DNA of 64,000 bases from Lachnospiraceae bacterium (GTDB lineage: Bacteria; Bacillota; Clostridia; Lachnospirales; Lachnospiraceae): positions 74,456-138,455 of the forward strand of contig SVFN01000007.1 in the NCBI GenBank assembly GCA_015056815.1. Direction: 5' to 3'. A program made the position numbers and the translations under genes. Each line of letters starts with the position of its first letter. The stretch's first letter is position 1. Of this stretch, positions 43,275 to 53,000 are shown piece after piece. The notes under the pieces were generated by a model. It made no database searches, was not told the origin of the DNA, and saw only the letters and a list, made by a program, of their open reading frames with translations.

Positions 43275-44255
43275 TTACATCCCACTATAAGAAGACTTAT
43301 AAATATAGCTATTTTCAAGCCCATATACCTTCTCCTCTGAAATGGTTCCTGGGAGCTGACCCTTGTATGCTTCCTCAAACATATTCATACGACTGTCGAT
43401 CATATCAATGAGATGAAGCATCTCAGCCTCCGGAAATGCAGGAGTCGTAATGGCATCCCACTCCTTCTTTCCATGATGCGAGGCAAGCATATGTTCAAGC
43501 ATCTGAATTTTTTCTGGATTATAAAGATTCTTCTTTGCTTCGTCATGAATCATCATGATTCCCACAACAGCATGGTCTAACAATCTACCTTCTACGGTAA
43601 TTTCAGACTCTCCAATGTCATCTGTGGCATAGCAGCTGACTTTTCCAATATCGTGCAGTGCTGTTGCACAGATAAGAAGCTCCTTATCTAATGCTTTATA
43701 GGTCTCACATGTACGCTCAGCCATTGATACCATACGGACCGTATGATACAAAAGGCCTGAAAGGAAATTGTGATGCATCGTCACAGCTGCCGAAGAACGT
43801 TTAAAGGCTTCCTCATTTGCCTTAAGTAATTCCTGTGTCAAATAGGAAAGGCTCCTATAGGGACCAATGCACTCTGGATTACTATCAACAGCCTTTACCT
43901 GCTCAATAAGCCAAGCAAAGTTAGTCTCCGGCTCAATAGGTGCCATGTGCTTAAAGTCGGCCTTTGTTATTGACAAATCATCATTCAATCTATAACCACT
44001 CTGATTATAAAAACCGTTGGACTGACGAGTAACGACAACCTTTAAAATAGCATCTACTACAATTCCTTCCGTTTCTAACATTGGAACAGTTTTATCAAAG
44101 AAACTTATTGTAATTGTTTTGGCTCCATCAAAAAGTTCGACAGCAACAAATGGATCTCCATTCTTCTTAAACTTATCTGTCAGCTTCGTAACTAATAAGG
44201 TAAGCTCCTTTGCGATACCAACCTCTAATGTGTAAATTTTAGCAATCTTATCCAT
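43275..44255 (-). CDS. YhaM-like 3'-5' exonuclease (OB fold plus HD domain)
   Basis: N-terminal OB fold (LTLLVTKLTDKFKKNGDPFV, then ITISFFDKTVPMLETEGIVV) and a C-terminal HD domain (HHNFLSGLLYHTVRMVSMAE, CATALHDIGKVSCY, LDHAVVGIMM, LEHMLASHHGKKEWDA) match YhaM/CBF1 exoribonucleases, which trim RNA and single-stranded DNA. 326 residues, normal for YhaM. AGGAGG before the start. Second gene of operator copy 7 operon. Confidence 0.88.
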   Translation of the reverse strand: MDKIAKIYTLEVGIAKELTLLVTKLTDKFKKNGDPFVAVELFDGAKTITISFFDKTVPMLETEGIVVDAILKVVVTRQSNGFYNQSGYRLNDDLSITKADFKHMAPIEPETNFAWLIEQVKAVDSNPECIGPYRSLSYLTQELLKANEEAFKRSSAAVTMHHNFLSGLLYHTVRMVSMAERTCETYKALDKELLICATALHDIGKVSCYATDDIGESEITVEGRLLDHAVVGIMMIHDEAKKNLYNPEKIQMLEHMLASHHGKKEWDAITTPAFPEAEMLHLIDMIDSRMNMFEEAYKGQLPGTISEEKVYGLENSYIYKSSYSGM

Positions 44256-44282
44256 TATTCTTTTCCTCCTCAGCTATGCCAC

Positions 44283-45485
44283 TTACGCAGCATAGCCTTC
44301 ACATAAACTTTTATAATATGCAACAACCTTAGGATCTGTAATCAGACTCTTCGGCTGAATTGGTTCAATAAGATGAATTCCTTCTACTGACCTTGCCCTT
44401 GATAACGCGACATACAACTGGCCAGGATCCCAGCAGGATGGAGCTTTAATATTGATACAATCAAAGGTCTGACCCTGGCTCTTATGGATTGTGATAGCAT
44501 AACCACCCAGAAGAGGGAACTGATTAATCTTTGCCATTTCTGTGGATCCCTTGGTCTTATCTATTTCATACTGAACACGATGGATGTCAGCTACAACACC
44601 ATTATCAAACATTACCTTAATAGAATCCTCTGCCATATCAACCACTGTTCCAAGGGAACCATTCTGATAATTACCAGCAGAATCATTACGAAGAGCCATT
44701 ACTCTCATATTAAGCTTAAGCGATAAGCACTTTTCAACTCTTGAGTGTTCAAAATCTGCACCCACGACATCGCCTGTCGCAAAATAGGACTTGGCAACTT
44801 CAGGAAGATTCGCCAGCATTGTTCTATTATAAAAATCAGCAAAATCATTTGTAGTGCAAAGGATGATAGCCCCCTCAATAAGTCTCTGCTGAGAATTATT
44901 ATTAAAATATGGAATACAGGTCTTATCTCCAAGCATTGCCCTTTCAAGCATCCTCTTAAATTCAGGATCCCTCTGCCTTACAACATCATCCAATACACAA
45001 GGCCTAAGACCCAAAGCCTTCCATGACGCTAATTCGAAAGGATAGGTTCTAAATTCACCCTTTTTAGTTACTGGAGGAAGTTGAAAGAAATCTCCGCTCA
45101 TAATAATCTGCGGTTTCCTATCAACATGCTGTAAGCAATGGTACAAATGATTCGTAATACTTGCATCCATCATACTTACCTCGTCAATGATCAGAATGTC
45201 TGTATCCTTCAGAAGCTCTACACACCTATCATAATCATAAGCTTCAGCCTTTGGATTCCACTTGAGCGCGCTATGAATGGTTCTACCACCGCTAAGATTG
45301 GAGGCTGCCAATCCTGTAGATGCTGTGACCAAAATCTTCTTACCCAATGCAGCCTGCCTCTCTCTGTAATCCTCAACAAGCTCTGTCTTACCTGTACCAG
45401 GCTTTCCCGTTAAAAGAATTGCCTGCTCGTTACTAAACATCTCATTTGCTTTTTTCTGACTCTCTGTAAAATTTGTAATAGCCAT
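44283..45485 (-). CDS. Pif1/RecD2-like superfamily 1 helicase (400 aa)
   Basis: Walker A AILLTGKPGTGKTELVEDY, motif II DILIIDEVSMMDASITNH, SGDFFQLPPVTKKGEF, and C-terminal GGYAITIHKSQGQTFDCINI then YVALSRARSVEGIHLI are the Pif1-type set for 5'-3' DNA helicases. Paired with an OB-HD exonuclease, it could unwind and trim RNA-DNA hybrids or G4-like structures. Start 45485 with AAAGGACAG. Confidence 0.9.
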   Translation of the reverse strand: MAITNFTESQKKANEMFSNEQAILLTGKPGTGKTELVEDYRERQAALGKKILVTASTGLAASNLSGGRTIHSALKWNPKAEAYDYDRCVELLKDTDILIIDEVSMMDASITNHLYHCLQHVDRKPQIIMSGDFFQLPPVTKKGEFRTYPFELASWKALGLRPCVLDDVVRQRDPEFKRMLERAMLGDKTCIPYFNNNSQQRLIEGAIILCTTNDFADFYNRTMLANLPEVAKSYFATGDVVGADFEHSRVEKCLSLKLNMRVMALRNDSAGNYQNGSLGTVVDMAEDSIKVMFDNGVVADIHRVQYEIDKTKGSTEMAKINQFPLLGGYAITIHKSQGQTFDCINIKAPSCWDPGQLYVALSRARSVEGIHLIEPIQPKSLITDPKVVAYYKSLCEGYAA

Positions 45486-45506
45486 ATTCTGTCCTTTCTA
45501 CCTTAA

Positions 45507-45551
45507 ATTATAGTAGGTACTGTTCATAATTTCATTTAACTCAAGGTTGAA
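45507..45551 (-). promoter_or_regulatory. Shared operator/promoter, copy 7
   Basis: TTTAAC-TCAAG-GTTGAA (45535-45551); minus strand -35 ATGAAA (45530-45535), 17 bases, perfect -10 TATAAT (45507-45512). Drives the helicase-exonuclease pair. Confidence 0.88.
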
Positions 45552-45614
45552 AACCTTTATCTATATTCAGTGCTTACATCTGCCGACTATTGCCGACAGA
45601 ACTGCACCTTATTA

Positions 45615-45857
45615 CTACAAGATGATTTCCCGTAAGACTAAAATGTCTTCAAGCTGACAATCCATCAAATTCGCCAGCTGCACAAGACTATCCAATGACG
45701 GCATCGTCTTATTCTTGGGACTGAGCCACTTGTAAACTGCCTGTACACTATCAAGCTGTAATGCTCTCTGAACCTCTTTGGGTGTAAGCCCTCGTTCATC
45801 AAACATCTCCTTGAGTCTGAGGCAGGTGGCTTCGTTATCGACTACCTTAATGCTCAT
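45615..45857 (-). CDS. XRE-family regulator with SVQAVYKW helix (80 aa)
   Basis: LRLKEMFDERGLTPKEVQRA then LQLDSVQAVYKWLSPKNKTM is an XRE HTH; recognition helix as in 39910-40197 and 56019-56264. Start 45857 with AAGGAGGAAG. Behind operator copy 8 and a terminator-like hairpin, so both initiation and elongation may be controlled. Confidence 0.85.
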   Translation of the reverse strand: MSIKVVDNEATCLRLKEMFDERGLTPKEVQRALQLDSVQAVYKWLSPKNKTMPSLDSLVQLANLMDCQLEDILVLREIIL

Positions 45858-45925
45858 AGGCACTTCCTCCTTCAACTATTAGGAACAAATGTATGTTTAT
45901 GCTTACCTGTTACATTAAGGATTAT

Positions 45926-45972
45926 AAAAAATAAAACAGGCGAAAAACTTGCCGCGTTGGCAAGTCTCCGCC
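45926..45972 (-). terminator. Attenuator-like terminator in the leader of the 45857 regulator
   Basis: Stem GGCG...CTTGCC (complement of 45939-45953) with GGCAAG...CGCC (45959-45972), then TGTTTTATTTTTT on the minus strand. It lies between promoter copy 8 and the start codon with no gene before it, so transcripts would stop after about 60 bases unless relieved. A short RNA product is possible. Confidence 0.65.
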
Positions 45973-45992
45973 TATTGTCATCTTTCTATGAA

Positions 45993-46038
45993 ATTATATA
46001 AAAATCAATTATGCGCTGTCATTGACTTATTAGTTAAA
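45993..46038 (-). promoter_or_regulatory. Shared operator/promoter, copy 8
   Basis: TTGACT-TATTA-GTTAAA (46022-46038); minus strand -35 ATGACA (46017-46022), 18 bases, -10 TATAAT (45993-45998). The most diverged repeat but with a strong promoter. Confidence 0.78.
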
Positions 46039-46046
46039 ACACGCAT

Positions 46047-47201
46047 TTAAGCGACAAAATTGCCTAATCTAAGCATATTCATCGACTCCAATTTATCGTT
46101 TACTGTTTTAATTCCCCAATGATTGATGAGTCCGAATTCAATCGCTCGTTCTCTCTGCTCCTCTCCATCCTGGAATCTAAATCCACCATGAATTGACAAT
46201 CCACAGGAATTAAATAGCTCCTCTGTTTCATCAAGATCCAATTTTAGAGCAACTGCTAAAGCCCATATATAATCTCTGGCTGGATTTGTCGTTCCACTGC
46301 GAAGCTTACTTAATGTATCTTCACGCAAATTTGCTTTTACACATATCTCTCTGTATTTTCCAGCCTTTTTAGCAGCTCTAAATTTTTCAAACACCTCATT
46401 AAAGGTCGGTTTTTTAGGCTCATTAATATAACTGTCAAAGCTCTTTATCGTGGTTATAAAATCCATCATATAAAAAGCTCTGGAGAAATCAGGTTCTTCC
46501 TTCTTCTTAGGCTTATGTCTCTCAAGGAATGCTCTATAGGCTCTTTCATCAGCCTTCTTACGTGCAATCTGCTTGCGCATGAGGTCAAGAATCATTCTCT
46601 CCTCACGTTCCTTTGGATAATGACTCCATTCTCTTTCCGCACGATTATATTGGTCTTGGCTCAGATTACCATATGTATTTTCTTCTATGTATCTATATAG
46701 AGCTTCTGTGTCTTCTGGTGATTCTTTTTGCCCATCGTAAATCACAAGAGTAATATCAATATCATTCTCGGCAGAAAATAAATTGCAAACTCCCTCTGCA
46801 ATATTTCGAGCCTGATCCACCGGATAATTCAAAACTCCTGTAGACAGCAATGGAAATACGATACTCCTACATCCATTATCAACTGCGCATTGCAATGACT
46901 TTTCATAGCAGGCACGTAACAGCTCTGCCTCTCCCTGCTTACCATCAATATAACCTGGAGATACAGCGTGAATAATCTGCTTAATTCCATTCCTCCTAAG
47001 GTCAAATGCATCAGTGAAATTCACTTCGCCAAAATCCATTTCGCCAATTTTTCTTCTAGCCTCAAGCATTCGATTACGGCCAGCCAGCTTATAGATTAGC
47101 TTATCTACACCATTACCTACTGTTGCCTTAGGATTGGCAGGAATTACGATTGCATCAGCACTATATGTAGTTATATCCCCATACTCTACCTTAAATGGCA
47201 T
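46047..47201 (-). CDS. Macro domain fused to a C-terminal HTH domain (384 aa)
   Basis: Residues 1-165 are a macro domain, which binds or removes ADP-ribose: MPFKVEYGDITTYSADAIVI, NPKATVGNGVDKLIYKLAG, IIHAVSPGYIDG, IVFPLLSTGVLNYPVDQAR. After a charged linker, residues about 270-345 form an XRE-like helix-turn-helix (REICVKANLREDTLSKLRSG, DYIWALAVALKLDLDETEEL). A regulator or defence sensor that couples ADP-ribose to DNA binding is a reasonable guess. Start at 47201 follows GGAAGGTG. Own promoter with the TTGTACGGCAA motif. Confidence 0.88.
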   Translation of the reverse strand: MPFKVEYGDITTYSADAIVIPANPKATVGNGVDKLIYKLAGRNRMLEARRKIGEMDFGEVNFTDAFDLRRNGIKQIIHAVSPGYIDGKQGEAELLRACYEKSLQCAVDNGCRSIVFPLLSTGVLNYPVDQARNIAEGVCNLFSAENDIDITLVIYDGQKESPEDTEALYRYIEENTYGNLSQDQYNRAEREWSHYPKEREERMILDLMRKQIARKKADERAYRAFLERHKPKKKEEPDFSRAFYMMDFITTIKSFDSYINEPKKPTFNEVFEKFRAAKKAGKYREICVKANLREDTLSKLRSGTTNPARDYIWALAVALKLDLDETEELFNSCGLSIHGGFRFQDGEEQRERAIEFGLINHWGIKTVNDKLESMNMLRLGNFVA

Positions 47202-47222
47202 AAGAGACACCTTCCTTCATTA

Positions 47223-47268
47223 TTTTTTGCCGTACAATAATTATATCCTAATTGATAAAAAATGTACA
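47223..47268 (-). promoter_or_regulatory. Promoter with TTGTACGGCAA motif (copy B)
   Basis: Minus strand -35 TGTACA (47263-47268), 17 bases, -10 TATAAT (47240-47245), then ATTGTACGGCAAAAAA (47223-47238) just after the start region. Here the motif is downstream of the -10, in contrast with copy A. It would suit a repressor site. Confidence 0.65.
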
Positions 47269-47310
47269 GAAAAAGTCTCCAAACCTCGTCGGCTTGAAGA
47301 CCTATTCTTA

Positions 47311-48468
47311 TCAAACTTCAATATTATATGCTATTCTCTGCAGTTCAGCTTCTGTAATGTCTAAACCGGCATCATGAAATAAATCCTTTCTAGCCTCATA
47401 CAATATATGTACAAGTCGTCCATTGTCCTGTCCATAATGAATTTCGTTGTGACAGTTACTGCATAAACACACAATGTTTTCTTCTACATCAAGCGAATAG
47501 TCAAAATCATCGTAAAACTCCATAGGAATTAGATGATGTGATTCAACATACGGTTGCCCAGTACCTCTGCTTATAAAGCTTCGATGACTCGGATCTATCT
47601 CACATCTATAACCAGCAAGCACCATAGAGTTTTTACGCTTAACAGGATCACGTTTAGGGAGCATTTTTCCTGTCGAGCTCTTTTCTTCTACCAAAACCTT
47701 TTCCTGTGGCTGCCTACTATATTCAGCCTCTGTTTCCTGCAGCTCTATAATTTGACTTTCTATTTGATCCTCTCGATCAATTCTCTCGCATTCCTTTATA
47801 AGCTTGTCACTTACCGGATTCAGATGTGAATATCGAATCTTCTTTGGGATATAAAAGTCAATACCAAGCCACCGGCTAACACTTCTCACAAAGATATAAT
47901 TCTGTAATCGTGTATTATCCGTATACTTTCCAAGCTTCTTATCTATCCATCCTCTTAAAAGGCTTTGCTTAATCCACACATTCTGATTTTCATCAAAGGG
48001 GATATCCAACTCGTCTAATACCAGCGACAACACTTCATCATCTATGATATTAAGATATTTGTCTGGATAATAAAGGGTAGCCATTCTAGATATCACATCG
48101 ATATTTACGTTATCTGTTTCTTTATTGTCACCATTCAAAATGAACATCGCAGTCCAAATACGAAGCTCATTCTCATCGGAAGAATTCAACCTTAAAATAT
48201 CTGTAATTCTGACGCCATCATAAACCTTTAACGACTCCAAATCAGAATAAAAGGTTCTAATCCCATCGTCAGATAATGCATTTTGAAGAGTCATAAAATC
48301 CTTTGGATACTTATTCAAAAATGTAGCAATTGATTTCTGAATCATCTCATCATAAAACGATGTAAATTCATCAAAGCAAGACCTAATCAATTCCTCCAAT
48401 TCAGATAACTTATAATAATTATTGAAATATCTTTCATAAATCAGAATAATCTTCTCTGGGTCTACCAC
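47311..48468 (-). CDS. HNH endonuclease (385 aa)
   Basis: The C-terminal HNH domain is clear: YRCEIDPSHRSFISRGTGQP, YVESHHLIPMEFYDD, NIVCLCSNCHNEIHYG. The N-terminal 250 residues are helical and appear to be a specificity domain (IRIWTAMFIL-like helices, YPDKYLNIIDDEVLSLVLDE). Typical of restriction-type nucleases that cut modified or foreign DNA. Starts at GTG 48468, weakly supported, as the frame is open farther upstream. Last gene of the XRE-AddB-AddA operon. Confidence 0.85.
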   Translation of the reverse strand: MVDPEKIILIYERYFNNYYKLSELEELIRSCFDEFTSFYDEMIQKSIATFLNKYPKDFMTLQNALSDDGIRTFYSDLESLKVYDGVRITDILRLNSSDENELRIWTAMFILNGDNKETDNVNIDVISRMATLYYPDKYLNIIDDEVLSLVLDELDIPFDENQNVWIKQSLLRGWIDKKLGKYTDNTRLQNYIFVRSVSRWLGIDFYIPKKIRYSHLNPVSDKLIKECERIDREDQIESQIIELQETEAEYSRQPQEKVLVEEKSSTGKMLPKRDPVKRKNSMVLAGYRCEIDPSHRSFISRGTGQPYVESHHLIPMEFYDDFDYSLDVEENIVCLCSNCHNEIHYGQDNGRLVHILYEARKDLFHDAGLDITEAELQRIAYNIEV

Positions 48469-48506
48469 TGGTCTGATTCTATTTTTTCTCGCACTTGATT
48501 CTGCTG

Positions 48507-50051
48507 TTATTCTGTCTCCCTCGCCAAAGCAGCTATGCCAAATTCCATAACGAACCTCCGTATTGTCCTTTGTTGTCTTAGGCTATCTACCATTCCAAGT
48601 GGCTTATCTTTATATACCAAAACATATAAATGATTTCTCGGATCATCATCGTTTGTTTTTTGCTGAAATCTTGGATTATCGGCAAGATTATCAAACAACT
48701 GTGTATATACATCCACCTCTGTATTGGGCTCCCAGCTTCTTATAGTTTCAACTCCGCTATCAAGAACATTTACTAAATATTTTTCATCCTTGCCTATTCC
48801 AGGGAAATTCTTGTACATTACCTGTGCAAATAGAGTGAAATCATTAAGCCTTGAATATTTCTTAATCTGATAAAGCTGTCCTGCCATTCCATAAAAGGAT
48901 TGTACTGGCATAACACCAAGTGCACAAAGTGCATCTCTCTTAAAATCTTTTGAATGAAATTGAGAAAACTTCTCTGGATACATCATATGTAGATACTTGT
49001 GTACCCACATCTGCTGTCCCTTACTATCAAGGTTTTCATCAAGATAATCTCCAAGCTTTACGAAATCCTCTACCGTTTCAAGCTGCATTCGTCCGATATC
49101 CTCAATGCACCTTACAAATTTATTTCTAAATTTTGTCGCATACTCTAACGAGGCCCTTTGTCCAACAATTTCATTATTTCGTCCAGCATAATAATTCCCG
49201 TCTCGTGTTAAATGCATGGGTAGACTGGCAACATCCTGACTTTGGGCAGAACCAAATTTTCTAAAATCCGGATCATTCCTTAGCGCGTAAATCATGCCTC
49301 CTGGGCCATGATCCCAAATCTTATTCCATATATCTATATCGAAATACTTTTTTAACACATCGACATGATATCTTTTTCTAAAGGTATTCCTTGCTGCAAC
49401 CCATTTATCTTCAGCTTCAAAATCCTTTGTCACACCATTTTCTTTATACAAATAATCAATCTTTGCTGCAGCTCTTTGATACACATCATCGGCTACAGAT
49501 GTCTGAACCACTGCTTTGTCGGTATAGCCTTCACCATCTTTTTCAAGCTCATATGATTCAATATAATTAAGTACATCTATATTAACCGCGTCATCTCCAT
49601 ACCAAATATTTTTCTGACCAGGCTTATTCGGTCCATCAAAAATATATGTTCTTTCTTCAGGATATAAAAGTACCGCCTCTCTAGCGGATATATTATAAAT
49701 GTTGAATCTTATGTCATCTCTGCTTTTTAGATAGTTCTCAGGTATATTCTGAAATTCTCTATAAACAGTAGCATCCCTATACCAGCCAACTATACGCATT
49801 CCACCCTCATCTGGAGCGGTTGCAAGCCAAACTACAAATACATCATCAACATACTCGTCAGCTTTAGCTGCCCCTAATCTCTCCACATGAATAGTTCCCA
49901 TTGGTTCTACAAAGCCTAAATACATATCCTGATGGGGCATAAAATTATACACCTCAAATTTATCATCATTGCGACCACCATTCGCAATAATATCATTCTT
50001 TGGTCCCTTATAAAAATTCATCCATCCGATTCTACAATATAAAATCTTCAT
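48507..50051 (-). CDS. Unknown 514-aa protein, restriction-partner-like
   Basis: The N-terminal 110 residues (MKILYCRIGWMNFYKGPKND, then VVWLATAPDEGGMRIVGWYR) read like a PUA/EVE-type reader that recognises modified nucleotides. The C-terminal part (QQMWVHKYLHMMYPEKFSQF, HSKDFKRDALCALGVMP) recalls the N-terminal domains found with McrB-like restriction proteins. No ATPase or nuclease motif. It lies between AddA and HNH in one operon and could supply target recognition. Confidence 0.65.
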   Translation of the reverse strand: MKILYCRIGWMNFYKGPKNDIIANGGRNDDKFEVYNFMPHQDMYLGFVEPMGTIHVERLGAAKADEYVDDVFVVWLATAPDEGGMRIVGWYRDATVYREFQNIPENYLKSRDDIRFNIYNISAREAVLLYPEERTYIFDGPNKPGQKNIWYGDDAVNIDVLNYIESYELEKDGEGYTDKAVVQTSVADDVYQRAAAKIDYLYKENGVTKDFEAEDKWVAARNTFRKRYHVDVLKKYFDIDIWNKIWDHGPGGMIYALRNDPDFRKFGSAQSQDVASLPMHLTRDGNYYAGRNNEIVGQRASLEYATKFRNKFVRCIEDIGRMQLETVEDFVKLGDYLDENLDSKGQQMWVHKYLHMMYPEKFSQFHSKDFKRDALCALGVMPVQSFYGMAGQLYQIKKYSRLNDFTLFAQVMYKNFPGIGKDEKYLVNVLDSGVETIRSWEPNTEVDVYTQLFDNLADNPRFQQKTNDDDPRNHLYVLVYKDKPLGMVDSLRQQRTIRRFVMEFGIAALARETE

Positions 50052-50078
50052 GCGTGTACCCCATCAAAATATATTTTT

Positions 50079-53000
50079 CTACACAGCTATATGATATGTA
50101 AATGCGTCTGCATCCTCACCAGTCATTGCCTTAAATGCTTTTTTATATGCATCCAACTGATTTTCATACAGCTTATCTAAGCCTCTACCATCAAGATTAG
50201 TCTTATAATCAATAATATGCCACTTTCCGTCCTTAAGATAAATAGCATCCATAACACCATTCCAAAGCTCAGAAACATTTTTATAACAGAATGGAACCTC
50301 GCAATACACCTCATCTGCATCAAGCATCTCCTGAAGGATCAACTGTGGAAGTGCATTTTCCTGAGCATATCCGCAATCACGCATCGTGTTTCCAACCTTA
50401 AGTAGAGTAGTCTTAAAGCTTGCTTCATATGGCAATGCTTCTTCCGATAAAAATTCACTTAATATTTCACCTACAGCAGAATCAAGTCTAGCCATATTCT
50501 TTGTACTAACAAGAATCTCCATCAGTTTGTGTATCATTGTACCCAGGAGCGTAGGAAATCTATGAACAGCTGATGTTCCCACTTCCTTCGTATCCCCCAA
50601 TACTCCTGTATCAAACGACTCTGATATATCTACTGCAATTTCTTCCTCCATTTTGGAGTGAGCAACTAAGCTAGGTCTCATGATAGCATAGGTATCTGAC
50701 TCTGCTGAACGATCATTTAAGACACTTTCTGTTGTAGCCTTATCGTAGAGTTCGTTAGCCTTTGTTGAAGCTAATACTGGCGTTACACAGACAGTGTTTT
50801 CATCAATTTCATCGAAGAAATCCTTAACACCGTTTTCCATTAATGTCTTCCATGCGGAATAAGCTACATAACCGCCACCATTTTTATTATTTTTCCAATA
50901 ATGACTATCACAAATAATCAATGCATTTCTTGCTCTCGTGGCACCAACATAAGACAGACGAGTCTGTTCGGCTTTTATAGATTCCTTTTCCTCATCTTTC
51001 TTATCCGAAAAATGACCTGTGGAAATATAATACCCCTTAGCATCTCCGTCCTTCTCAAGTCCAAATATATATCCCGCCGCAGTGTCGCCATGCTCAATCC
51101 TTATTGTTGGTCCTGGTGTCTTTGCCGCAGCATAGCTCAGAATTATAATCGGAGCCTCAAGGCCCTTTACCTTATGAAGATTTGCGATATGAACTACATT
51201 TTCTTCTTCCTTCAGATTAAGGCATCTTTCAACCTCATTAGTTCCATCAAGAAGTTCTTTGATATAAGCAACTCCATCCTTAAGTGATACAATCACACCT
51301 GCTTTTTCAGCCTCACGAAGCAGCTCGAGAGTATAATATACAACCTCCAGATTCCTGCTATCTACAAACCTATATATCTGGAAATCTGCCATAATCTTTT
51401 CAAATAAGGCAGATGGAGATAATGCTTTAGCTTCTAAGCTAAGCTTTTTAAGTGACAATACAGCCGACTTAATTGCCTTAACCAATTCGGAATCACTTTC
51501 ATCCTCATTGACATTGTTAATAGAAATAGCTTTTCCCGCATCGCGGTACACAAGTAATTCATCCTGCGTAAAACCAAATACCATTCCACTAAGTGTAGCA
51601 TAAAGAGATATCTGATCCTTGCTATCAGCTACAGTAGCATAAATGCTATAAATCTCATTTAATGCAGGGCAATCATAGAATGGGACCTTACCTTCTACCT
51701 TGTATGGAATGCCAAGCTCGTCAAAATGCTTCATAAAGCCAGGAAGCTGTTTTTTTGATTTTGAAATCAGCATAAAATCACTGTATCTAATTGCACGTGG
51801 TTCCTTATCACCTTTGTCTCTAATAGTATATTTAGGATTTCCTACAAGTCTCTGGATAATCTTTCCGACCTGAAGAGTATCAAGCTCTTCATCATGACCA
51901 TCTCCCTCCGGGCCACCAGTATAAACCCCATATTTATATGTGCCCTGAAGTTCAGTTCCCCACTTGTCATCAGGTAACGGAATATCCTCGAACTTACTCT
52001 GATTTTTATTCTGTTCTGGAAGCATTACCTTAAATCGATCATTATAATACTCACACATCTGAGTCGTAGATCTAAAATTACGCGAAAGCATAAGAACTTC
52101 TCCCACTTCACCAGTAAAGAGTCCCTTAACATTTAAGAATGCACATACATCTGCACCTCTAAATCTGTATATTGACTGCTTTGGATCACCAACGATAAAC
52201 ATCGAGCCCGGCTTTGGAACACAACTTGTCCAATCTGGCTTTGGATTCTTAGACGTCAAATAAAAGAATACCTCTGCCTGCATAGGATTAGTATCCTGGA
52301 ATTCATCAATCAAGAAGAAGCTATGACGATTATAGATATAGTTAATCAGCTTGCCTTCCTGCTCAGCATCTCTCTTAAGCATATTTCTGAGATAATAGAG
52401 ACTGTCAAAAAATGTAATTGCGCCCTTTTCACGAATTGCACTTTCTATAATAGGAACACATTTTATCGCAAAGGTCATCGTTCCGTCATATTGCAAATTC
52501 TCAAGACGAGTAAAAATACCGTTCTCCGCATCTAATTTCAGTTTGATAGCCCTCTGTGCAGGATTGAAAATGTCCTCATCTCCAAATCCGAGCACATCCA
52601 CAGCGTCCTTGTTAAGTTGTAAGCCAAGAATATTCTTAATAGAATAAAATACACTTACAAAATGAACTGACCAGGTACGTCTAACTGCATTTGCAGTATC
52701 TTCAATAGCATCAACAGAGCTTCTACTTCCATCATTTCCAAGATAAATACATTCCTTATGCTTCGCAATCACTCCAAGAATACGAATCAAATCTTCTCTA
52801 TCCTGTTTGAAGTTCTTATCAATATCAAGGTCTTTTGTCTCATTATAATTAAAGCGCACATTGCGGTTATTCATCAGCAATGTAATTACCTTTAAAAATA
52901 CTTCCTCTGGATCGGAATGCAGACATCTAAAGTTTTTTGCAAGCTCCGCTAATTCCTTGCCATGCTCACCCTTACAAATTCTTACATACTCCTGCTTATA

